Source of the DNA: Methylotenera_A sp031429035
GTDB lineage: Bacteria > Pseudomonadota > Gammaproteobacteria > Burkholderiales > Methylophilaceae
DNA length: 15,568 nucleotides
Assembly: GCA_031429035.1 (NCBI GenBank)
Contig: JANOYU010000031.1
Location: 1 to 15,568, forward strand
Direction of reading: 5' to 3'
This document shows positions 1 through 6,674 of this stretch, one piece after another. Under the pieces are notes generated by a model. It saw only the letters and a list, made by a program, of their open reading frames with translations. It was not told where the DNA came from and ran no database searches. The position numbers were made by a program, and so were the translations under genes. The number at the start of each line of letters is the position of its first letter. The stretch's first letter is position 1.

Positions 1-152
1 CCAATGACTAAGAACATGGGAATCAGCATTGCCTCCCAAAAAACATAATACAGCAAGCCATCGAGCGCACTAAATACGCCTATCATCAGGCCACTCATAA
101 TAAGAAACGCCGCCATGTATTGCGCAATATTTTTGGTAATCACTTCCCAAAC
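1..152 (-). pseudogene. nuoM: Inverted internal fragment of nuoM (complex I subunit M)
   Basis: Read on the minus strand in one open frame (about 197 down to 1), this stretch encodes a piece of NuoM. It contains QYMAAFLIM, GVFSALDGLLYYVFWEAML and IPMFLVIG in the order expected for the protein. The E of FWEAML matches the essential glutamate of this antiporter-like subunit (E144 in E. coli). In a normal gene this part lies upstream of the plus-strand nuoM segment that starts near 158 and has the same orientation; here it is flipped. The fragment corresponds to roughly residues 98-153 by E. coli numbering and runs off the left edge. It is either one end of a true ~330 bp inversion inside nuoM or a fold-back chimera at a contig end. 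The NuoM identity is secure; the cause is not. Confidence 0.85.
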
Positions 153-166
153 TGCCGCTGCCGCTG
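152..166. repeat. CTGCCG hexamer repeat at the nuoM inversion junction
   Basis: The sequence CTGCCGCTGCCGCTG (2.5 copies of a hexamer) sits exactly where minus-strand NuoM coding (certain up to 152) meets plus-strand NuoM coding (certain from about 164). Translation is plausible for NuoM in either direction here: LPLPL on plus, AAAA on minus. The breakpoint therefore cannot be placed more finely without a reference gene. Confidence 0.6.
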
Positions 167-1051
167 AATGCACAAATTTTAATATTCTTAGCGTTTTTTA
201 TGGCATTCGCGGTAAAAATCCCCATGTGGCCAGTACATACTTGGTTGCCTGATGCGCATGTGGAAGCGCCCACTGGCGGCTCAGTAGTGCTTGCGGCGAT
301 TATGTTGAAACTTGGTGGCTATAGCTTTTTACGCTTTGCCATGCCGATTGCGCCTGATGCTGCACATTATTTATCCGGCTTTATGGTGGTGCTGTCACTG
401 ATTGCGATTGTGTATATTGCATTGGTGGCGCTAGTGCAAAAAGACATGAAAAAGCTCATTGCTTATTCTTCAATCTCGCACATGGGTTTTGTTACTTTAG
501 GTTTTTTTATCTTCAGCCAATTGGGGCTAGAGGGCGCCATCGTACAAATGATTTCACATGGCTTTATTTCAGCCGCCATGTTTTTGTGTGTTGGCGTGCT
601 GTACGACCGCATGCATAGTCGCAATATTGCCGATTACGGCGGTGTGGCGAACACTATGCCGATGTTTACTGCATTTGCAGTATTGTTCGCGATGGCGAAT
701 AGTGGCCTGCCAGGCACATCGGGCTTTGTGGGAGAGTTTATGGTGATTTTAGCCGCCGTAAAATTTAACTTTTGGGTGGCTTTTTTGGCCGCAACCACGC
801 TGATATTTGGTGCAGCGTATACGCTGTGGATGATTAAGCGCGTGTTTTATGGCGACGTTGCCAACAAGCAGGTAGCAGAACTAAAGGATTTAAATCGCCG
901 TGAATTTTTGATTTTAGCCATTTTGGCTGCGATGGTCATTGGCTTAGGTGTGTATCCAAAAATTATTACCGATTTTACCCATGTAAGCGCCGCGCAGTGG
1001 CTAAGTCACATGGCAGTGAGCAAATTACCATTAGTAGGCGCAGGGCTATAG
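158..1051 (+). CDS. nuoM: NADH-quinone oxidoreductase subunit M, 3' part
   Basis: NuoM is a membrane antiporter-like proton-pumping subunit of respiratory complex I. The frame is open from 140, after a TAA at 137-139, and NuoM-like sequence is recognisable from about LPLNAQILIFLAFF at 158. The ATG at 200 is an internal methionine, not the start. Diagnostic segments are AVKIPMWPVHTWLPDAH, with the conserved TM lysine, then EAPTGGSVVLAAIMLKLGG with the second lysine, then QKDMKKLIAYSSISHMG, then GLPGTSGFVGEF with the C-terminal glutamate. The multi-helix Proton_antipo_M domain is intact from there to the stop. nuoN begins 1 nt after the TAG, so the two are co-transcribed. The first ~210 residues are not present in this orientation: the sequence switches to an inverted nuoM fragment. 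Unless the left edge is an artefact, NuoM would be non-functional. Confidence 0.95.
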   Translation: MPLNAQILIFLAFFMAFAVKIPMWPVHTWLPDAHVEAPTGGSVVLAAIMLKLGGYSFLRFAMPIAPDAAHYLSGFMVVLSLIAIVYIALVALVQKDMKKLIAYSSISHMGFVTLGFFIFSQLGLEGAIVQMISHGFISAAMFLCVGVLYDRMHSRNIADYGGVANTMPMFTAFAVLFAMANSGLPGTSGFVGEFMVILAAVKFNFWVAFLAATTLIFGAAYTLWMIKRVFYGDVANKQVAELKDLNRREFLILAILAAMVIGLGVYPKIITDFTHVSAAQWLSHMAVSKLPLVGAGL

Positions 1052-1052
1052 C

Positions 1053-2501
1053 ATGGAAAATATTTATTCAGATTTAATGACTGTTTTGCCAGAGCTGACC
1101 TTGCTGGGCATGGCCATGTTTATTTTGCTGGCCGATTTATTTTTAAAGCCTAGCAATAGAATCATCATTTATGTGCTGGCGCAGGCCACTTTATTAGTAG
1201 CCGCTTACTTCACCTTTAGCACGCATACGCCAACTGTCAGCTATGCCTTCACGGGTATGTTTGTGGATGATCCGCTGGCAGATGTGCTTAAACTAATGAT
1301 ATTGCTTGGCACTGGCGTGATGTTTGTCTATACGCGACAATATATGCAGCTGCGAGGATTATTTCGCGGTGAATATTATGCGCTAGTTTTATTTGCTGTG
1401 TTGGGTATGATGATTATGGTGTCTGGCCAAAGTATGTTGACGATTTATATGGGCTTAGAGTTGCTGTCATTATGTTTGTACTCCTTGGTAGCGCTTGATC
1501 GGGATAATGCAAAATCGTCAGAAGCGGCCATGAAATATTTTGTGTTAGGCGCGCTTGCTTCTGGCATGTTGTTGTACGGCATGAGCATGATTTACGGCAT
1601 GACTGGCAGCTTGAATATTGCAGAAATTAGTAGTGTGCTGCAAGACAGTAATACCAAAAATCCAGTGTTAATTTTAGGCTTAGTATTTTTTGTGGCGGGC
1701 TTGGCGTTTAAATTTGGCGCAGTGCCTTTTCAAATGTGGGTGCCTGATGTTTATCAAGGTGCGCCTACAGCAATCACTTTGCTGATTGGCTCTGTGCCAA
1801 AATTTGCTGCATTTGCCATTGCTATTCGCTTGTTGGCACAAGGCTTGCAGCCGCTTACGGCAGATTGGCAAGATATGTTGCTGATTATGGCAGTGCTCTC
1901 TATTGCTATTGGCAACATAACGGCCATTGCGCAAACCAATTTAAAACGCATGTTGGCGTATTCCACCATCTCGCACGTTGGCTTTTTATTGTTTGGGCTA
2001 ATGAGCGGCAGCTTAAATGGCTATGCATCTAGCATGTTTTATATCTGTGCCTATGTGTTGATGACTTTAGCAGGCTTTGGCATGATTTTATTGCTTTCAA
2101 GGCAAGGCTTTGAAGCTGAAAACTTAGATGACTTAAAAGGCCTCAATCAACGCAGCCCTTGGGCCGCTTTTCTCATGCTAATCACCATGTTCAGTATGGC
2201 GGGCGTACCGCCTACGATAGGTTTTTATGCTAAATTTACAGTGTTGCAAGCCGCATTGCAGGCGGGCTTTCTGTGGGCAGTGGTGTTTGCTGTGTTGATG
2301 GCTGCCATTGGCGCGTTTTACTATTTACGTGTTGTTAAGTTGATGTATTTTGATGCGCCACAAGATAATGTGGCGATTAGCGCACCAATAGATATGAAGC
2401 TAGTATTAACTATTAATGCAATTGCATTATTGGCTATAGGTTTAATGCCGCAGATATTAATGCAGATTTGCGGTGCACCCATTGCATTAAGTTTGCAATA
2501 A
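1053..2501 (+). CDS. nuoN: NADH-quinone oxidoreductase subunit N
   Basis: NuoN is a membrane subunit of complex I, homologous to Mrp-type antiporters, that contributes to proton translocation in the inner membrane. At 482 residues it has the usual length for NuoN. Nearly the whole protein is hydrophobic helices. Key charged residues are where the family needs them: E136 in GLELLSL, K220 in AFKFGAVPFQMWVPDVYQG, K250 in SVPKFAAF and K394 in IGFYAKF. These correspond to E133, K217, K247 and K395 of the E. coli protein. The ATG follows the nuoM stop by one base, implying translational coupling. As the last nuo gene it ends just before a strong hairpin terminator. Nothing unusual was seen. Confidence 0.97.
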   Translation: MENIYSDLMTVLPELTLLGMAMFILLADLFLKPSNRIIIYVLAQATLLVAAYFTFSTHTPTVSYAFTGMFVDDPLADVLKLMILLGTGVMFVYTRQYMQLRGLFRGEYYALVLFAVLGMMIMVSGQSMLTIYMGLELLSLCLYSLVALDRDNAKSSEAAMKYFVLGALASGMLLYGMSMIYGMTGSLNIAEISSVLQDSNTKNPVLILGLVFFVAGLAFKFGAVPFQMWVPDVYQGAPTAITLLIGSVPKFAAFAIAIRLLAQGLQPLTADWQDMLLIMAVLSIAIGNITAIAQTNLKRMLAYSTISHVGFLLFGLMSGSLNGYASSMFYICAYVLMTLAGFGMILLLSRQGFEAENLDDLKGLNQRSPWAAFLMLITMFSMAGVPPTIGFYAKFTVLQAALQAGFLWAVVFAVLMAAIGAFYYLRVVKLMYFDAPQDNVAISAPIDMKLVLTINAIALLAIGLMPQILMQICGAPIALSLQ

Positions 2502-2524
2502 ATAACTTGGCATGTCTTTGAGGC

Positions 2525-2558
2525 AATAAAAAACCAAGCCTAGGCCTGGTTTTTTATT
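2525..2558. terminator. Bidirectional intrinsic terminator between nuoN and the DUF1996 gene
   Basis: The arms AATAAAAAACCAAGCC and GGCCTGGTTTTTTATT pair over 16 positions with one A-C mismatch and a TA loop. Each strand ends its stem in a T-run, so the hairpin can stop nuo transcription from the left and the DUF1996 gene from the right. It lies 24 nt past the nuoN stop and about 50 nt past the minus-strand gene's stop. Confidence 0.85.
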
Positions 2559-2582
2559 GTTTGCGCAATTTAATTTAGTAAT

Positions 2583-2620
2583 TATTTAAAAAAGTGTAGT
2601 GTATTTAAAAAAGTGTAGTG
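2583..2620. repeat. Perfect 19-bp tandem duplication over a stop codon
   Basis: TATTTAAAAAAGTGTAGTG occurs twice back to back (2583-2601 and 2602-2620). The right-hand copy holds the last codons and TAA stop (2605-2607) of the minus-strand DUF1996 gene. The left-hand copy repeats the same sequence directly after the stop, so the protein end is unchanged. Confidence 0.95.
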
Positions 2621-4131
2621 CCATCACCCAGTAAAAAGCTGTGGCAATCTCTGCCTGGTTTAATACAATTATTAATAATCTTTGCCATCACAGCTTCATC
2701 CCAACCATTTATCCAATCAGCATGTCCAGAGTAACCGCCAGGGGAAGTCGTTGCGTAGTTATCACTTGCTAAACGCCAATTTAACGCCTCGTTTGCTTTC
2801 TTAATAGTAATCTTAGCACCAAAAGTTATTTGTGGAATAGGCACAGGATGCGTGGTAGGGCAACCATTAGCAGTTTTAGCGCCAGAATCAGCCATATGAC
2901 TAATATGGTCTGGGCTATCTAAATTTTTGCCATCCCAACATTGCGGAAAACTAACTGACATTAATAATTCATCACCAACATTACAGTTTTGTATATGGCT
3001 GGTCCATTTTGTAGTGTAGCCAACTTTGGGTATGCATGAATAGCCCACTTTAGCAGTAGCTGCAGATGTTGCTTTAGAGTTGCCAGAAATCATGCGCAAA
3101 CCTTTAGGTGGAGCAACAATCGAGTTTGTTGGCACGCCACCGTAACCTGTTTTGTAATAAAATGACCCATCAAAATCTGATATTGGCGTATTGGTTGTTG
3201 TATCGATTATACTTGGCATCCAATAAGCACTACGGTTAGCAATGCCACCCGCGCAGGTGCTATTACCTACTGCAGACATGGCATTAACATTAGACGCATA
3301 GTTGGTTGAGGTGTTGCCGAAAAACGTATGATGATGTGCCGCCCCTTTCTGGTTAGGGTAAACAATTGGGTCATCGTTGCTCATGTGGCTTATTTTACAT
3401 GGAATTCTAAATGCACCTTCACCAAGCCCACCCGTTGTTTGCGCTGTTGCTTGTACGCGTAAAGTTGAATAACCAGATGCAGGAATCACATTTTTACTAA
3501 TATCAACAGCAGGCATTAATGCCGATTGTAAAATATTAGGCGTGGTACCTGTTGGCGTTGTAGCAGGCGTAGGGGTAGGAGTAGGTGTATTTGACGGTGT
3601 AGGTGTAGTTGTTGGCTTAGGTGTTGGGCTAGGTGCAGTCGCAACTGGAACTGGTTTTGGTGTAGTTACTACAGGCGTTGGTTTTGGTGTAAACACGACT
3701 GGCGCTGGTTTTGGTGCAGTCACAACAGGCGTTGGTTTTGGTGCAGTCACAACAGCTATCGGCAAAGTCACCACAGGTCTCGGTGCAATTGCGACATTAA
3801 CGGGTACACCAAACGCAATTGCTGGCTGACTGGTAACGCCGAAACCTGACGAACTACCACCACCAAAAAAGTTAGCGCTTATTTTTTTTGCCGCACCAGC
3901 AATTTTAGCTGTAGGCGCTGCGCATAAATCTTTTGCTTGCAATGAATTGACGATTTCATGTCGATCCGCTTTACTAAAACCTGCTACAGGAGGCTTATCC
4001 GCATATTGAATCACACCTCTATTGTTACGCCATTTATAAATGTCTGCATTGGCAATATTGCTAACAAATAATAAGGCAATAGTGGCGGCAGAAAGTGAAA
4101 AGAGTTGTGTGCGAGTAACTACAGTATTCAT
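2605..4131 (-). CDS. Secreted DUF4124 / Pro-Thr-rich / DUF1996 protein
   Basis: Function is unknown. The start at 4131 gives 508 residues. It is preferred over the in-frame ATG at 4167 because it gives a classical signal peptide (MNTVVTRTQ, a hydrophobic core, cleavage after NIANA at residue 29) and has GGAA upstream. Residues 30 to about 50 (DIYKWRNNRGVIQYADKPP) are a DUF4124 motif, common at the mature N-terminus of proteobacterial envelope proteins. Residues about 118-197 are a Pro/Thr/Val-rich linker with 9-residue repeats. Residues about 235-485 form a DUF1996 domain: FRIPCKISHMSNDDPIVYP, then GAAHHHTFFGNTST with a His cluster, then YWMPSIID, then CWDGKNLDSPDHISHM and a final Gly/His/Asp-containing GHADWINGWD segment. 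Eight or so mature cysteines suggest disulfides outside the cytoplasm. DUF1996 is best known from fungi and actinobacteria. The gene stands alone, transcribed against both neighbours. Confidence 0.85.
   Translation of the reverse strand: MNTVVTRTQLFSLSAATIALLFVSNIANADIYKWRNNRGVIQYADKPPVAGFSKADRHEIVNSLQAKDLCAAPTAKIAGAAKKISANFFGGGSSSGFGVTSQPAIAFGVPVNVAIAPRPVVTLPIAVVTAPKPTPVVTAPKPAPVVFTPKPTPVVTTPKPVPVATAPSPTPKPTTTPTPSNTPTPTPTPATTPTGTTPNILQSALMPAVDISKNVIPASGYSTLRVQATAQTTGGLGEGAFRIPCKISHMSNDDPIVYPNQKGAAHHHTFFGNTSTNYASNVNAMSAVGNSTCAGGIANRSAYWMPSIIDTTTNTPISDFDGSFYYKTGYGGVPTNSIVAPPKGLRMISGNSKATSAATAKVGYSCIPKVGYTTKWTSHIQNCNVGDELLMSVSFPQCWDGKNLDSPDHISHMADSGAKTANGCPTTHPVPIPQITFGAKITIKKANEALNWRLASDNYATTSPGGYSGHADWINGWDEAVMAKIINNCIKPGRDCHSFLLGDGTTLF
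3541..3780 (-). repeat. Pro/Thr-rich linker with nonapeptide repeats
   Basis: Inside the DUF1996 gene, residues about 118-197 are low in complexity. At 3634-3741 four units of nine residues follow each other: PKPTPVVTA, PKPAPVVFT, PKPTPVVTT and PKPVPVATA. They are encoded by degenerate 27-bp DNA repeats and followed by a PT-dipeptide run. Such linkers typically give an extended, flexible spacer between the N-terminal segment and the globular domain. Confidence 0.9.
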
Positions 4132-4393
4132 GTGATGGTTCCAGTACAATTCTAGTAGAGTTGGCATTTTAGATACTAATAAGTTGCTAAGTCAATGAAT
4201 TGAAAATAAATATTCTAATGACCTACATGCAAATAACTAATGAGTATAAAAAATACTAGCTACTATACGATTAAATAAAAGTTTGCTTTACCCTTATAAA
4301 GACCTAGCAAAATGTTCACTTTTGTTTTATCTTTCAACTAATGTAATGTCGTATTGTTAACGAAATATTTCACAATTGTAAAAGGTTGAAAAA
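4132..4393. promoter_or_regulatory. AT-rich divergent intergenic region
   Basis: This 262-base spacer separates the divergent DUF1996 and ypfJ-like genes and must hold both promoters. It is strongly AT-rich with no convincing ORF. A small perfect hairpin, AGTAT-AAAAA-ATACT, lies at 4243-4257. For the plus-strand operon, AAAGG at 4381-4385 is a good Shine-Dalgarno 8 nt before the ATG at 4394. No -35/-10 pair stands out strongly enough to be named. Confidence 0.5.
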
Positions 4394-5248
4394 ATGCGCT
4401 TAGATGATCAAGAAGAAAGTAGCAATGTAGTAGATAGACGCGGCAGTGGCGGTGGCATGCGCATGGGCGGTGGTATTGGCATTGGCACCATCGCGCTGGC
4501 GCTGGTTGCTATGTATTTTGGGGTAGATCCTTCATTGGTAATGAATATTGGCCAAGGTATGAATCAAAATGCTCCGGTTGAATCGAAAGCGATTCCAGCA
4601 GATGACCCGGCTGCAAAGTTTGTGGCCAAGGTGTTGGGCAGCACAGAAGACGCTTGGGGAAAAATCTTTAAAAATGCTGGCCAGCAGTATCCTGCGCCAA
4701 AATTAGTATTATTTAGTGGCCAAACGCCCACCGCTTGCGGTTCTGGCCAAGCTGGCATGGGACCATTTTATTGCCCAGGCGACCAAAAAGTGTATATCGA
4801 TTTAAGTTTTTACCAAGAAATGAAAGATCGTTTTCATGCGCCTGGCGATTTTGCGCAAGCCTATGTGATTGCGCACGAAGTTGGGCACCACATTCAAAAT
4901 TTGATGGGCACCAGTGACAAAGTGCAGCAAGCCAAACAAAGTGCGCGCAACGAGGCGCAAGCCAATCAATATTCTGTGCGACTAGAGCTGCAAGCCGATT
5001 GCTACGCCGGCGTGTGGGCACACCATGCCGATGGCGCAAACCGCATATTAGAAGCTGGCGACGTAGAAGAGGCAATGACGGCAGCAGCAGCGATTGGCGA
5101 TGACGCGTTGCAAAAGCAAGCGCAAGGCTATGCTGTGCCAGATTCATTTACGCATGGTACCTCGCAGCAACGCCAGCGCTGGTTTAATCAAGGCTTAAAA
5201 TTAGGCGACGTCAATAAGTGCGATACTTTTAACGTAGCTGCAATTTAA
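4394..5248 (+). CDS. ypfJ: YpfJ-family neutral zinc metallopeptidase
   Basis: This is a predicted membrane-anchored zinc metalloprotease of the YpfJ/KPN_02809 family. Its physiological substrate is unknown. The 284 residues match the family length (about 285-300). The N-terminus has the typical order: charged DRRGSGGG, a Gly-rich stretch, and one transmembrane helix at about residues 27-43. The catalytic domain follows, with a zinc-binding HEVGH at 161-165 (VIAHEVGHHIQNLMG) and a downstream ELQADCYAGVWAH at 198-210 whose glutamate is the likely third ligand. Cysteines in TACGSG and FYCPGD may form a disulfide. The ATG at 4394 has AAAGG 8 nt upstream. It is the first gene of a compact operon: the Nudix gene starts 2 nt after its stop. 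Confidence 0.93.
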   Translation: MRLDDQEESSNVVDRRGSGGGMRMGGGIGIGTIALALVAMYFGVDPSLVMNIGQGMNQNAPVESKAIPADDPAAKFVAKVLGSTEDAWGKIFKNAGQQYPAPKLVLFSGQTPTACGSGQAGMGPFYCPGDQKVYIDLSFYQEMKDRFHAPGDFAQAYVIAHEVGHHIQNLMGTSDKVQQAKQSARNEAQANQYSVRLELQADCYAGVWAHHADGANRILEAGDVEEAMTAAAAIGDDALQKQAQGYAVPDSFTHGTSQQRQRWFNQGLKLGDVNKCDTFNVAAI

Positions 5249-5250
5249 CT

Positions 5251-5814
5251 ATGCATGATGATTTGACTGAGTACCATTTAGTTGAACATATGGTCAGCTC
5301 AGAAACCATTGCTTCGGGCGGCATGTTAACAGTTAAGCGCGATCAAGTGCGCTTGCCCAATGGTAATAGCAGCCAGCGCGAGTATGTAGTGCATCCTGGC
5401 GCGGTTGTGGTAGTGGCTTTGTTAGCCAACGGCAATGTGCTGCTTGAAAAACAATTTCGTTATCCCTTGCATCAAGTATTTATTGAGCTGCCCGCTGGTA
5501 AAATAGACGCAGGCGAAGCTGTTTTAACGACTGGTCAGCGCGAGCTACTTGAAGAAACTGGCTACACCGCGACTGAGTGGGTTAAGCTTGGCCAGCAGCA
5601 CCCGTGCATAGGTTATTCTAACGAAGTGATTCATATGTATTTGGCGCGCGGCTTAAGCGCGGGGCAGCATCAGCGCGACGATGATGAACATTTAGAAGTA
5701 TTCGAATTGCCGTTTGAGAAATGCTTGCAGATGATTAGTAATGGTGAAATTACCGATGGCAAAACCATTGTCGCATTGCATTTTGCCGCAAAATATTTAC
5801 AAGCGCATGGCTAA
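5251..5814 (+). CDS. Nudix hydrolase, ADP-ribose pyrophosphatase-like
   Basis: This is a Nudix hydrolase predicted to cleave nucleoside diphosphate derivatives, most likely ADP-ribose to AMP and ribose 5-phosphate, in the cytoplasm. A perfect Nudix box (GX5EX7REUXEEXGU) spans residues 83-105: G83, E89, R97-E98, E101-E102 and G104. The catalytic Mg2+-binding REXXEE core is intact. The preceding ELPAGK and the following PCIGYSNEVIHMYLARGL are typical of the ADPRase (NudF-like) branch, as is the 187-residue length. Substrate assignment is by family resemblance only. The start lies 2 nt after the metallopeptidase stop, and the 3' end overlaps the next gene by 8 nt (ATGGCTAA), so translation is coupled both ways. 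Confidence 0.92.
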   Translation: MHDDLTEYHLVEHMVSSETIASGGMLTVKRDQVRLPNGNSSQREYVVHPGAVVVVALLANGNVLLEKQFRYPLHQVFIELPAGKIDAGEAVLTTGQRELLEETGYTATEWVKLGQQHPCIGYSNEVIHMYLARGLSAGQHQRDDDEHLEVFELPFEKCLQMISNGEITDGKTIVALHFAAKYLQAHG

Positions 5815-6673
5815 TATTCTTATAGTTGGTTGTGGCGATTTAGGCAGCACTATTGCAGGCAACTTAAAGCACGAGCATAAGGTAACTGGCCTGCGACGTA
5901 GCAGCCATGCGGCTTCTGGCGGCATGCAAATCATATGTGCAGATGTCACGCAGCCAAACACACTTTCTGCGCTATCAAAACTTAATCCCAATATTGTCAT
6001 TTACTGCATCTCGGCCGATGCGCAAACTGACGAAAGCTACCTTGCGCAATATGTGACGGGGCTAAAAAATATACTCGCTACGCAAGCCAATAATCAAGCG
6101 CTGCAACATGTGTTTTTTGTGTCTAGCACGCGTCTTTACGGGCAAAAAACACAAGAATTGTTAGATGAAAATACGCCTGCAATACCCAACGATTTTGGTG
6201 GTGAGCGCTTATTGGAAGCTGAAAACGTATTAAAACACTTTTGCGACAATAACCATATGACCTGCAAGCCAACATCTATGCGCCTTTCAGGCATATATGG
6301 CAATGGTCGTTTATATTTGGCTAATATGGCAAAAAATATGACAAAATGGCCAGCCGACAATAATTGGAGCAACCGCATTCATCGTGATGACGCCGCTGCT
6401 TTTATTGCATTTTTGGTGAATAAAGTTGCAAAAAATCAGCCAATTGACGATTGTTATATTGTGACCGACGATATGCCTACGCAGCAATACGTGGTGTTAA
6501 AATGGCTGGCAGCGCACCAAGGTATGGATGCTTCACACATTAAAATGCCCGCCGTTTCTGGCGGAAAACGTTTAAGTAACAAGCGCTTGCGTGAAACAGG
6601 TTTTCAATTGCAATATGCAAATTACCAAGTGGGCTACAGCCATATATTAGAAAACCAAATACTAAAAAACTAA
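5807..6673 (+). CDS. YeeZ-like NAD(P)-binding epimerase/dehydratase family protein
   Basis: This is an atypical short-chain dehydrogenase/reductase resembling E. coli YeeZ; its substrate is unknown. The ATG at 5807 overlaps the Nudix stop and gives 288 residues that open directly with the nucleotide-binding fold: MANILIVGCGDLGSTIAG, with GxGxxG at residues 8-13. An upstream in-frame ATG at 5741 would add 22 residues read out of frame through the Nudix gene and is rejected. Further family features are GLRRSS after the second strand, YCISADAQTDESYLAQYV, and VSSTRLYG at about 105-112, the usual SST-x-(V/L)YG segment of this branch, which lacks a classical YxxxK. HRDD near 190 also fits extended SDRs. 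The next gene starts one base after the stop. Confidence 0.88.
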   Translation: MANILIVGCGDLGSTIAGNLKHEHKVTGLRRSSHAASGGMQIICADVTQPNTLSALSKLNPNIVIYCISADAQTDESYLAQYVTGLKNILATQANNQALQHVFFVSSTRLYGQKTQELLDENTPAIPNDFGGERLLEAENVLKHFCDNNHMTCKPTSMRLSGIYGNGRLYLANMAKNMTKWPADNNWSNRIHRDDAAAFIAFLVNKVAKNQPIDDCYIVTDDMPTQQYVVLKWLAAHQGMDASHIKMPAVSGGKRLSNKRLRETGFQLQYANYQVGYSHILENQILKN

Positions 6674-6674
6674 T

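Noticed and set aside
200..202. ATG as a start for a short NuoM-like protein
   Set aside because: This methionine is inside the conserved FLAFFMAFAVK helix of NuoM and the frame is open upstream of it; it is not a native start.
70..273. Minus-strand 67-codon reading frame at the left edge
   Set aside because: It is out of frame with the NuoM sequence on that strand and crosses the inversion junction; its translation is not protein-like.
3542..3829. Plus-strand Val/Gly-repeat reading frame of 95 codons
   Set aside because: It is the antisense shadow of the Pro/Thr-rich linker of the DUF1996 gene; no start signals, and composition is explained by the repeat.
4132..4167. Longer start for the DUF1996 gene
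   Set aside because: It adds 12 polar residues before a clean signal peptide and has no Shine-Dalgarno.
4713..5147. Minus-strand 144-codon reading frame within the metallopeptidase
   Set aside because: Antisense to a well-conserved zinc-protease domain with no recognisable protein features.
5741..5806. Upstream in-frame ATG extending the YeeZ-like gene by 22 codons
   Set aside because: The extension overlaps the Nudix coding region and precedes the Rossmann start; ATG at 5807 fits the family.
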